A DNA stretch of 64,000 nucleotides from Fictibacillus nanhaiensis (GTDB lineage Bacteria > Bacillota > Bacilli > Bacillales > Fictibacillaceae). The notes below the pieces were generated by a model. That model ran no database searches. It worked only from the letters and a program-made list of their open reading frames with translations, and was not told the origin of the DNA. The stretch lies in contig NZ_JAMBOD010000001.1 of assembly GCF_023715445.1 (NCBI RefSeq), positions 372,001 through 436,000 on the forward strand. Reading direction: 5' to 3'. Positions 1 through 7,640 of the stretch are shown piece after piece; the first letter of the stretch is position 1; each line of letters opens with the position of its first letter. Position numbers and translations under genes: made by a program.

Positions 1-460
1 CATAATCCAAATAAAAATCCTTTATTACCCTTTATCCATTCATAAACTAAAAAAAATAAAGTTACAAACAAATTATAAGTTAGCTAAAATGATTAATCAA
101 TGGTAATTATATCTATCAACATGATAACTTTTGTCTATAATAAATCTATCATGTTGCCGTCGGTTTACTTATCGATTATCCTTTCATTTTCCTTACAGTA
201 TTGTAAGGTTGAGACCCTCGAGACATTGGATGAGACTGTCTCTCCCGGTAAGTTAAAAAATTCCACTTCATTTAATAATTACATATTGTTCGTTTCCATA
301 ATACGGACGATTATGGGGTTGTTTTTATAGTCGTAATAGAGAGAAGGCTTATTAAAAGACCTAGAACTTTTTACCTTTATGAAAATGTAGGAAGTTTTCC
401 TTTTTTTAATCATGAACATATACAAGTTGTATCTGAAATTTAGTTTTGAGGGGGGAAGAG
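1..460. other. AT-rich decayed region without an intact gene
   Basis: I find no credible gene here. An open frame of 76 codons starts at 100 but has no convincing ribosome site and resembles nothing I know. The segment is strongly AT-rich. It contains a perfect 10-bp inverted repeat, CAACATGATA at 117-126 and TATCATGTTG at 147-156, separated by 20 bases. It adjoins two pseudogenes, so it is best read as degraded accessory DNA. Confidence 0.5.
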
Positions 461-650
461 ATGAAAAAAAGTCATTCTTTTTGCTCTCTTTGGAATTGAT
501 GATTCTTTAGCACTTATTTATGCTTTTTTTGGAAAAAGCATAGAACTGTTACGTATCGTAGCTGATTATGCGGATTTTCAAAAGAAAAGGTTTTAAAGAA
601 TGTGAACTATTTAAAGTATCTTGCGGGAAAGATAGAACCTTAAGTAGTAA
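461..650 (+). pseudogene. Nucleoside hydrolase (IunH-like), N-terminal remnant with frameshifts
   Basis: An ATG at 461 has a good ribosome site (a GGGGGG run just upstream), but the frame closes after 12 codons. Removing one A from the A-run restores a peptide reading KKVILFALFGIDDSLALIY, then further residues ending IVADYADF. This matches the start of inosine/uridine-preferring nucleoside hydrolases, whose paired aspartates (here GIDD) bind calcium and substrate. A second shift near 590 continues with KNVNYLKYLAGKIEP, after which similarity ends. Only about 60 of the roughly 300 family residues remain, so no function is expected. The ribosome site suggests it was once an expressed gene. The family call comes from motif recognition only. 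Confidence 0.6.
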
Positions 651-689
651 TAATGATTGGATCCGGTCATTAGCCAGGATGTCGCAAAG

Positions 690-1146
690 GGAAAAACCCA
701 AATAGGCGTAACCTAGGATTATCAATTTTATAAAGGGCCAATACCGGCAAGAACCGGAATCAGGCGTGAGAAATTTTTATTTGGTGGCAAGATCGGTTTG
801 GCAATCTTTATTTTGATGGTGATTTGTAAAGAGACAGGCACCATACAAGATCCACAGAACGTGTTACGAGTGATGAACAGGATAATTGCTACAGAAAAAA
901 TCCCTCGAATTCGGTTTCACGATATCCGACACAGCCAATGCATCAATTCTTATTTCAAAAGGTGTAGATCTTGTCAAAGTATCACATCGATTAGGGCATT
1001 CTAATGCTAAAATTAAGTTAGAATATTATGCTTATTTAATGCCGAATGACTATAAGGAAGCAGCTGATATATTAAACGATGCCATTGACCAGTCTAGTAG
1101 AAAAATGTTAGCATATTTCACTCTTCGAAATAACTTAAGGAATTGA
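690..1146 (+). pseudogene. Tyrosine recombinase (phage-type integrase) remnant
   Basis: Three frames together give the C-terminal half of a phage or ICE-type tyrosine integrase. Near 800 one frame reads DRFGNLYFDGDL. The next (from about 826) gives CKETGTIQDPQNVLRVMNRI and then IPRIRFHDIRHS. A shift near 945 continues with ASILISKGVDLVKVSHRLGHS and ends EYYAYLMP. The HDIRH box holds the catalytic His and Arg, and RLGHS carries the second catalytic His of the family. The nucleophile Tyr would be in the LEYYAYL segment. At least two frameshifts and the loss of most of the N-terminal half make it inactive. It points at a tRNA-like 3' end 66 bases downstream, the usual arrangement at an attachment site. 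Confidence 0.75.
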
Positions 1147-1161
1147 CCAAAAACAAACTAA

Positions 1162-1193
1162 AAGTCTGTAACCCTTGCAAGGTTTACAGACTT
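1162..1193 (+). terminator. Hairpin after the integrase remnant
   Basis: AAGTCTGTAA pairs with TTACAGACTT around a small CC/GG-closed loop. It lies 16 bases after the integrase stop. No long T-run follows, so termination is plausible but weak. Confidence 0.4.
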
Positions 1194-1211
1194 AAAATTT
1201 AATGAAATGTA

Positions 1212-1287
1212 TGGTGATCTGAGAGGGATTCGAACCCACGACCTCTACCCTATTAATCAAGGTCTAAATAAGTAAACCACACAGATC
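1212..1287 (-). pseudogene. tRNA-like remnant (3' half well preserved), probable old attachment site
   Basis: Read on the minus strand this is exactly 76 bases ending in CCA. The ends GATCTGT and TCAGATC pair in six of seven positions, and a T-arm with GGGTTCGAATCCC is intact. The middle is not a proper tRNA: the D-arm cannot be drawn, U33 is missing in the best anticodon loop, and stem spacing is off by two. Preservation of only the 3' half next to an integrase remnant is what a duplicated tRNA end left by an integrative element looks like. No confident amino-acid identity can be given. Confidence 0.5.
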
Positions 1288-1319
1288 CAAGTCTATGTGG
1301 TTTATTTGTTATCCTTATT

Positions 1320-1832
1320 CTATTTATTTAAAACCTTCAACGACTCTCTAATAAACGCTGGTATATCATCCGGCTGACGGCTTGTTACCAGATTGTCTCC
1401 GCAAACGACAACTTCTTCATCTTTCACTGTTGCACCGGCGTTTTTTAGGTCAACATGAATGGATTTATAACCTGTGATGTTTCTACCTTCTAAAACTTCT
1501 GCAGAGATTAACAGCTGGGGTCCATGACAGATGGCGAGGACTGGCTTGCCTTCATCTGCAAAATGCTTTGTAAATTCAACGAACTTGTCATCACCACGTA
1601 AGATATCCGGCGAAAAGCCGCCTGGAATGAATAGTGCGTCAAAGTCTTCAGGAGAAACTTCAGAGATCGCTGCATTTGTCGACACTTGTGCTTCCTTCTG
1701 TTTGCCTTCTAATGTTGCACCTTTTTCAGATCCAATAACGGTTACTTCATGGCCCGCTTCTCTAAAAGCATTTGCCGGTTCCGTATATTCCACATCTTCA
1801 AACATGTTTGCTAATACCGTTGCAATTTTAGC
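1320..1832 (-). CDS. DJ-1/PfpI family protein (YraA-like)
   Basis: A 170-residue protein of the DJ-1/PfpI class I glutamine-amidotransferase-like superfamily, usually annotated as general-stress protein, intracellular protease or protein/glyoxal deglycase. The nucleophile elbow AICHGPQ places the reactive Cys at about residue 103, followed by His 104. The FIPGGFSPD segment near 69-77 is also typical. The start MAKIATVL is chosen over an upstream ATG because AGGAG lies at the right distance before it. It is cytoplasmic, of normal single-domain length and transcribed alone. Which activity it has (deglycase or protease-like) cannot be read from the sequence. Confidence 0.88.
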   Translation of the reverse strand, partial: AKIATVLANMFEDVEYTEPANAFREAGHEVTVIGSEKGATLEGKQKEAQVSTNAAISEVSPEDFDALFIPGGFSPDILRGDDKFVEFTKHFADEGKPVLAICHGPQLLISAEVLEGRNITGYKSIHVDLKNAGATVKDEEVVVCGDNLVTSRQPDDIPAFIRESLKVLNK

Positions 1833-1917
1833 CATTCTTAACCACTCCTCATTTTGTGTATACAATTGTTGTATTACCTTTGAGGAAGGGATTTAAACTC
1901 TTTTTTAAGTTATGGTT

Positions 1918-2424
1918 TTAAAATATGGGAACAATATAAAGATGAATCATCAATACAAAAGCTAGTAAACTGATAACTGTTGCTATATGATTCTCTGCCT
2001 TTGTTCCTGTTTTAGTGTACAAAGGAAAGCGAAATCGAACCGGCAGCGGATAAAAAAGCTGAACGCCTCTGGAAGTTGCGGCATCAAGCAGCATATGGCT
2101 GATTACCCCTGCAACTAACCCCATACTCAAACTTTCTTCGTATGTCCAATCGATCCAGTTTGGCAGCATCATCACCAATAGAATCATGATCCAGCTGTGT
2201 GTGACCGTACGATGTCCGAATGTTTTAGAGATCGTTTTTGATAGGAAACTAGTTTTCTTGCCAAGATAAGAACCCGGATGGCACAAGTCTGGTAACAGAC
2301 TTCCTAAAACAGCAGCTCCAAAAAAGGTAAGTTCATGATGTAATGTATCTGGCGGCAGGTCAGTAACCACTTTATATAAAGCAGCGGCTGCTACACCGCC
2401 TAATAGATGTGTATTGCTTTTCAT
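1918..2424 (-). CDS. YdjM-type membrane-bound metal-dependent hydrolase (DUF457 family)
   Basis: This 168-residue membrane protein belongs to the YdjM/DUF457 group, annotated as LexA-regulated or membrane-bound metal-dependent hydrolases. Visible features are THLLGG at the N-terminus, LGSLLPDLCHPGS near residues 40-52 with putative metal-ligand Asp and His, a GHRTVTHSW segment near 70-78, and SHMLLDA near 108-114. These are the conserved His/Asp motifs of the family. Several hydrophobic helices lie between them. The physiological substrate is unknown. It sits downstream of parC on the same strand with a 67-base gap. Confidence 0.8.
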   Translation of the reverse strand: MKSNTHLLGGVAAAALYKVVTDLPPDTLHHELTFFGAAVLGSLLPDLCHPGSYLGKKTSFLSKTISKTFGHRTVTHSWIMILLVMMLPNWIDWTYEESLSMGLVAGVISHMLLDAATSRGVQLFYPLPVRFRFPLYTKTGTKAENHIATVISLLAFVLMIHLYIVPIF

Positions 2425-2491
2425 TATGTATCTCTCTTTTCTCTAAGTTGCTTATATGTTCTGATAGAAAGAAGAAAAAGAGCAGCATATG

Positions 2492-4936
2492 CTACTCTTT
2501 GGAACTATCTGTTGAAATTAATGACTTTAATCTTGTAATTTCACCTGTTTCACCTGTGTCTACGACAAATGAGCCATTGTTGTATCTGTCTGCCGGTTTG
2601 AAATTAGCTGAGGTAATGGTTTCTTGCTTACCACTTGCAGTTTCAAGAACGAACTCTTTCTCATCTTCTGTAACAAGTTTTATACCGACAATGCGGTGAG
2701 GGGTCGATTTTAATTCTCTTACCATTACGAGTCCCCGTTTTGCACGAGATGTTTTATCAAATTCAGTAATCTTCATTTTTTTCATTGCCCCGCGCTGGGT
2801 AGCAACGATAATCTGGGCCGTTTCCGGATTTTCCGGAAGTGCAAACCCGCTCACTAAGTGATCTCCAGCTTTTAAGTTAATCCCTTTAACCCCTGCTGCA
2901 CGCTGGCCAACAAGGCTGATCTCTTCTTCATGGAACCATAAGCCGTATCCGAAGTGTGTTGCGATAAACACATCTTGGTTTCCGTTCGTTAAGGACACAT
3001 CAACTAATTCATCGTCACCTTTTAGTTTAACGGCCATCAATGTACGGTTATAGCGTGTTGCTTTGTATTGGCTGAGTTCCGTTTTCTTAGCCATTCCTTG
3101 CTTCGTAAAGAAGATCAGGAATTGGTCTTCCTTAAACTCTTTGACAGGGAATGCTTTAATCAGCTTCTCATCCTTATCTAAACCGACAATACTCGCTAGA
3201 TGCTGCCCCATGTCCTTCCAGCGGATCTCTGGCATCTCATAGACGGGAAGGTAAATATAGTTTCCTTTATTCGTAAACATCAACATTGTATCTGTTGTGT
3301 TCAGTTGAGAAACGAGCAGCAGTGAATCCGTATCCTTCATGCCTGGCGGCTCGCCGTTAGAGGCACTGTAAGAACGGATACTTGAACGTTTGATATAGCC
3401 GTCTTCTGTTACCATAACCATAACGTCTTCTGACGGAATCATAACTTCCATATCGATTTTAATTTCCTGAATCTCAGCTTCGATCTGTGTACGTCGATCA
3501 TCGGCGTACTTCTTCTTCACGTCAGAAAGTTCTTTTTTAATAACGCTATATAGCTTCTTATCGCTATCTAATATAGAACGCAGATAAGTAATCTTCTTTT
3601 CGAGTTCTTCTGCTTCGGTCTGAAGTGTCGTAATATCCGTATTCGTTAAACGGTAAAGCTGCAACGTAACGATCGCTTCAGCCTGTGGTTCTGTAAACTG
3701 AAACTTCTCGATGATATTGTCTTTCGCGTTACGCTTATCTTTTGAAGCACGGATCGTCTCGATGACTTCATCCAAGATTGAAATAGCTTTAATTAAACCT
3801 TCAACGATATGTGAACGTTCCTCAGCTTTTCGAAGATCATACTTCGTACGTCGAGTTACAACTTCGATCTGATGCTGAATGTACGCATTTAAAATATGCT
3901 TTAGACCCATTAATTTCGGAGTCTTGTTATGGATCGCAACCATGTTGTAGTTATACGAAACTTGAAGATCGGTATTTTTAAAAAAGAAATTCAATACTCC
4001 TTCTGCATTACCGTCTTTACGTAGTTCAATAACGATTCTTAAACCGGTACGGTCCGTCTCATCACGAATCTCAGCGATACCATCTACTTTTTTATCTAAA
4101 CGAAGCTCGTCCATTCGCTTTACAAGATTCGCTTTGTTCACTTCAAACGGAACTTCTGTGATGACAATCTGCTGACGTCCGCCTTTTAAGCTCTCGATCT
4201 CTGTCTTGGCACGGATAATGAACCGGCCTTTACCTGTTTCAAAAGCTTTCTTGATGCCATCTACACCTTGAACGATTCCGCCAGTCGGGAAATCAGGACC
4301 TTTAATAACCGTCATGAGCTCATCGAGTGAAACTTCCGGGTTATCGATCTGCATCGTAACTGCGTCTATAACTTCTCCAAGGTGGTGCGGTGGGATTTCA
4401 GTTGCATAACCAGCCGAGATACCCGTTGACCCGTTAACAAGCAAATTTGGATACATAGAAGGCAGCACGATCGGCTCTTCCGTCGTATCATCAAAGTTTG
4501 GTGCGAATTCAACGGTTTCTTTATCGATATCTCTTAAAAGTTCAGATGCGATTGCAGAAAGCCTTGCTTCTGTATAACGCATGGCAGCTGCCGGATCACC
4601 GTCAATGCTGCCGTTGTTTCCGTGCATCTGAATCAGAACGTTTCTTACTTTCCAGTCCTGACTCATACGTACCATAGCTTCATAAACGGAAGAATCACCA
4701 TGCGGGTGATAGTTACCGATTACGTTACCGACTGTCTTAGCCGATTTTCTGTATGGCTTTTCGTTTGTGTTTCCTTCCGCGTACATTGCATATAAAATAC
4801 GGCGCTGTACGGGTTTTAGTCCATCTCTTGCATCAGGTAATGCACGCTCCTGAATAATGTATTTACTATACCTTCCGAAGCGGTCGCCGATTACGTCTTC
4901 TAACGGCAGCTCTCTAAATTTCTCAAGCAGTGACAA
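2492..4936 (-). CDS. parC: DNA topoisomerase IV subunit A
   Basis: ParC (814 aa) cuts and rejoins DNA in the ParC2ParE2 enzyme that unlinks replicated chromosomes. The catalytic tyrosine is Tyr121 in AAMRYTEARL. The quinolone-determining region at 77-86 (HPHGDSSVYE) has Ser and Glu at the usual positions, the susceptible-type state. The first 480 residues or so are the winged-helix, tower and coiled-coil breakage-reunion core. The C-terminal third holds beta-pinwheel repeats such as AAGVKGINL that wrap DNA. Translation starts at TTG with GGAGG nine bases upstream. It follows parE with a 13-base gap, so the two are co-transcribed. Confidence 0.97.
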   Translation of the reverse strand: MSLLEKFRELPLEDVIGDRFGRYSKYIIQERALPDARDGLKPVQRRILYAMYAEGNTNEKPYRKSAKTVGNVIGNYHPHGDSSVYEAMVRMSQDWKVRNVLIQMHGNNGSIDGDPAAAMRYTEARLSAIASELLRDIDKETVEFAPNFDDTTEEPIVLPSMYPNLLVNGSTGISAGYATEIPPHHLGEVIDAVTMQIDNPEVSLDELMTVIKGPDFPTGGIVQGVDGIKKAFETGKGRFIIRAKTEIESLKGGRQQIVITEVPFEVNKANLVKRMDELRLDKKVDGIAEIRDETDRTGLRIVIELRKDGNAEGVLNFFFKNTDLQVSYNYNMVAIHNKTPKLMGLKHILNAYIQHQIEVVTRRTKYDLRKAEERSHIVEGLIKAISILDEVIETIRASKDKRNAKDNIIEKFQFTEPQAEAIVTLQLYRLTNTDITTLQTEAEELEKKITYLRSILDSDKKLYSVIKKELSDVKKKYADDRRTQIEAEIQEIKIDMEVMIPSEDVMVMVTEDGYIKRSSIRSYSASNGEPPGMKDTDSLLLVSQLNTTDTMLMFTNKGNYIYLPVYEMPEIRWKDMGQHLASIVGLDKDEKLIKAFPVKEFKEDQFLIFFTKQGMAKKTELSQYKATRYNRTLMAVKLKGDDELVDVSLTNGNQDVFIATHFGYGLWFHEEEISLVGQRAAGVKGINLKAGDHLVSGFALPENPETAQIIVATQRGAMKKMKITEFDKTSRAKRGLVMVRELKSTPHRIVGIKLVTEDEKEFVLETASGKQETITSANFKPADRYNNGSFVVDTGETGEITRLKSLISTDSSKE

Positions 4937-4949
4937 TCTTTAAACCTCC

Positions 4950-6908
4950 TCAGAATGCAGACAAGTTCTCGTTATCTAGTATGTTCGTTTCTTCGTTTAA
5001 GCCAAACGCCACATGTTCTTCAATCCACTTTCGGCGTGGTTCAACTTTGTCTCCCATTAGTACGGAAACGCGTTTTTCGGCTCTAGCTGCGTCATCGATA
5101 CGAACTCGGATCAGTGTACGTGTATCAGGATCCATTGTGGTTTCCCATAGCTGATCCGCATTCATCTCTCCAAGCCCTTTATAACGCTGAATGATGTAGC
5201 CTTTACCTACTTTTTTCTGTGCTGCTTTTAGTTCATCTTCATCCCATGCATACTCGATCACTTCTTTTTTACCAGTTCCCTTGCTCACTTTATAAAGAGG
5301 AGGCAGTGCAATAAATACTTTTCCTTCCTCGATAAGCGGCTTCATGTAACGGTAGAAGAACGTTAGAAGCAATACTTGAATATGTGCACCATCTGTATCG
5401 GCATCGGTCATGATAATGATCTTGTCGTAGTTCACATCTTTTAACGTAAAATCAGAACCAACTCCAGCACCGATTGCATGGATGATCGTGTTGATCTCTT
5501 CGTTTTTAAATATATCTGCAAGCTTTGCTTTTTCCGTGTTGATTACTTTACCACGAAGCGGTAAGATCGCTTGGAATTTTCGGTCTCGTCCTTGTTTTGC
5601 AGAACCACCCGCAGAGTCACCCTCTACAAGGTACAGTTCATTGCGCTCAGGATTTTTAGAAGTGGCAGGAGTTAACTTCCCGCTCAGCATGGAATCCTTA
5701 CGCTTGTTCTTCTTCCCGTTACGGGCATCTTCACGTGCTTTACGAGCTGCTTCACGAGCTTGGGCAGCTTTGATACTTTTACGGATTAGCATTTCACTAA
5801 TTGCAGGATTCTCCTCAAGGAAATAAGCGAGCTTTCCTGCCACAACTGCATCTACTGAAGATCGTGCTTCACTCGTACCTAATTTGCTCTTTGTTTGTCC
5901 TTCAAACTGAAGAAATTCTTCTGGGATGCGGACAGATACCACAGCTGTTAATCCTTCTCGGATATCAGAGCCGTCCAGGTTCTTATCTTTTTCTTTTAAC
6001 AGGTTTGTTTTGCGGGCATATTCGTTAATGCTTCGCGTAATTGCCGTTTTCGCACCGGACTCATGTGTTCCGCCGTCTTTTGTACGAACATTGTTAACGA
6101 AAGACAGAACATTTTCGGCATAACCGTCATTGTATTGAAAAGCAAAATCGACTTCGATCTCATTTTGCGTTCCTTCAAAACTAACAACTGGGTGAAGTGT
6201 ATCTTTATCTTCATTCAAATATTGTACGAATGCCTCAAGGCCAGTCTCAAACTGAAACTCTTCTTTTTCGCCATTCCGTGCATCTTCCAGAACGATCTTG
6301 ATTCCTTTTAAAAGGAACGCAGCTTCTCTTAGACGTTCGCTAAGTGTTTCGTAATTATAATTAATCGTTGAAAACATCGTACGGTCTGGTTTGAAATGAA
6401 CCGTCGTACCTGTTTTACGTGTATTTCCGATTACTTCAAGGGTCGTTACAGGCTTTCCGCCATCTTCAAAACGCTGTCTGTATGTTTTTCCGTCACGGTG
6501 GATGGTTACTTCAAGCCATTCAGAAAGAGCGTTCACAACAGACGCACCTACACCATGAAGTCCTCCTGATGTTTTGTACCCGCCTTGTCCGAACTTACCG
6601 CCGGCGTGTAAAACGGTGAAGATGATCTCAGGAGTCGGCTTTCCAAGCTTATGCATACCTGTAGGCATTCCACGTCCGTCATCTGCAACAGAAATGCTGT
6701 TATCTTTATGAATTTTCACATGTATGTAATCACCGAATCCGCCTAAAGCTTCATCAACGGCGTTATCTACAATTTCATATACGAGGTGATGCAAACCTCT
6801 GGCATCTGTACTGCCGATATACATACCAGGTCGCTTACGAACGGCCTCTAACCCCTCGAGCACCTGTATGGCATCATCGTTGTAGTCAAATAATGATTTA
6901 CTTGCCAA
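4950..6908 (-). CDS. parE: DNA topoisomerase IV subunit B
   Basis: ParE (652 aa) is the ATPase subunit of topoisomerase IV. The N-terminal GHKL domain shows EIVDNAVDEAL, DDGRGMP and GGLHGVGASVVNALS for ATP binding. The transducer domain follows, and the TOPRIM domain carries LVEGDSAGGSA and DADTDGAHI for Mg2+ and DNA cleavage. It starts at TTG with AAAGGAG upstream. A LexA-like box lies 45 bases before the start. In B. subtilis parEC belongs to the reported SOS regulon, so damage-induced expression is plausible here. Confidence 0.97.
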   Translation of the reverse strand: MASKSLFDYNDDAIQVLEGLEAVRKRPGMYIGSTDARGLHHLVYEIVDNAVDEALGGFGDYIHVKIHKDNSISVADDGRGMPTGMHKLGKPTPEIIFTVLHAGGKFGQGGYKTSGGLHGVGASVVNALSEWLEVTIHRDGKTYRQRFEDGGKPVTTLEVIGNTRKTGTTVHFKPDRTMFSTINYNYETLSERLREAAFLLKGIKIVLEDARNGEKEEFQFETGLEAFVQYLNEDKDTLHPVVSFEGTQNEIEVDFAFQYNDGYAENVLSFVNNVRTKDGGTHESGAKTAITRSINEYARKTNLLKEKDKNLDGSDIREGLTAVVSVRIPEEFLQFEGQTKSKLGTSEARSSVDAVVAGKLAYFLEENPAISEMLIRKSIKAAQAREAARKAREDARNGKKNKRKDSMLSGKLTPATSKNPERNELYLVEGDSAGGSAKQGRDRKFQAILPLRGKVINTEKAKLADIFKNEEINTIIHAIGAGVGSDFTLKDVNYDKIIIMTDADTDGAHIQVLLLTFFYRYMKPLIEEGKVFIALPPLYKVSKGTGKKEVIEYAWDEDELKAAQKKVGKGYIIQRYKGLGEMNADQLWETTMDPDTRTLIRVRIDDAARAEKRVSVLMGDKVEPRRKWIEEHVAFGLNEETNILDNENLSAF

Positions 6909-6952
6909 AATGTGTTGCTCCTTTCACGTTGCTGCAGTATTACTATCATAGC

Positions 6953-6966
6953 AGAACGTTTGTTTC
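6953..6966. promoter_or_regulatory. LexA (DinR)-like box upstream of parE
   Basis: AGAACGTTTGTTTC matches the Bacillus SOS consensus CGAACRNRYGTTYC at 12 of 14 positions. It lies in the parE promoter region. Binding is inferred from the match and from the known SOS regulation of parEC in B. subtilis. Confidence 0.5.
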
Positions 6967-7082
6967 TATACTACCTTTGTCCGTATATTCTCCTCTTATT
7001 TCTCGGTTAAAGAACAAAAACCTTTAGTTCAAAAGAGTTTCTTTTTTTAGTTCCTTGTAGAGAATATAGACAAGCATGGGAA

Positions 7083-7107
7083 AACCACCCGTATGTGGCG
7101 GGTGGTT
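7083..7107 (-). terminator. Intrinsic terminator after yneT
   Basis: A 9-bp perfect stem, AACCACCCG with CGGGTGGTT, is followed on the minus strand by TTTTCCC. It begins six bases after the yneT stop and separates yneT from parE. Confidence 0.8.
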
Positions 7108-7112
7108 CATTA

Positions 7113-7520
7113 CTACCGTATCATAGCATGTTCCACTTTAATGCACTTATCCATAATATAAGGAATCGTCGCACTTTGCAAAATCTCTTCTGCTTCTGCA
7201 TTGTATAAACCGAGCTGTGCCCAGAAGAAACCAGCTTTGATATTTGCGGCAGAACGTGCAACTTCAGGCAGGTATTCACTGCGTCTGAACACATTGACGA
7301 TATCAACTTGTCCTTCAATGTCTTCAAGCGTTGCATACGCTTTTTGTCCTAAAACTTCTGTAACATTAGGATTTACGGGAATAATTTCATATCCAGCATT
7401 CTGCATATATTCTGAAACCATATATGATGTACGGAACGGCTGATCGGATAGACCGACTACAGCAATGCGTTTTCTCATTTTTAAAAGGTTCTTAATATCC
7501 TCTTTCGTAGCAGCTCCCAT
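7113..7520 (-). CDS. yneT: CoA-binding domain protein (YneT/YccU family)
   Basis: A 135-residue Rossmann-fold CoA-binding protein like the N-terminal domain of succinyl-CoA synthetase alpha. RIAVVGLSDQPFRTSY near residues 18-33 is the nucleotide/CoA loop, and IIPVNPNV and DIVNVFRRS are family strands. Function is unknown in the family. It lies directly upstream of parE, as in B. subtilis, which supports the symbol. A GGGAGG ribosome site precedes the ATG. Its own terminator makes it independent of parEC. Confidence 0.85.
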   Translation of the reverse strand: MGAATKEDIKNLLKMRKRIAVVGLSDQPFRTSYMVSEYMQNAGYEIIPVNPNVTEVLGQKAYATLEDIEGQVDIVNVFRRSEYLPEVARSAANIKAGFFWAQLGLYNAEAEEILQSATIPYIMDKCIKVEHAMIR

Positions 7521-7595
7521 TATTTCTTCCTCCCAATATCATTTTTATTTAGATTTTAGACAAAATCATTAAAAATGAAACCTTTTCATCTAAAA

Positions 7596-7630
7596 AGCCG
7601 GCATGCTCGGATTGTTCACGAGAGCCGGCT
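7596..7630 (-). terminator. Intrinsic terminator after the M32 carboxypeptidase
   Basis: AGCCGGC pairs with GCCGGCT, with an inner CTCG/CGAG pairing, followed by TTTTT on the minus strand. It is 11 bases after the stop codon. Confidence 0.85.
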
Positions 7631-7640
7631 CTTGAGTTAA

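Noticed and set aside
100-330. 76-codon open frame at the left edge
   Set aside because: No ribosome site, no recognisable family, low-complexity AT-rich composition, and it contains the inverted repeat; treated as chance.
1212-1287. Functional tRNA with a UUA anticodon (ochre-reading)
   Set aside because: One folding gives that anticodon, but U33 and a D-arm are missing; remnant status is more likely.
1531-1896. 121-codon plus-strand frame opposite the DJ-1 gene
   Set aside because: It is antisense to a clearly conserved protein and has no family features.
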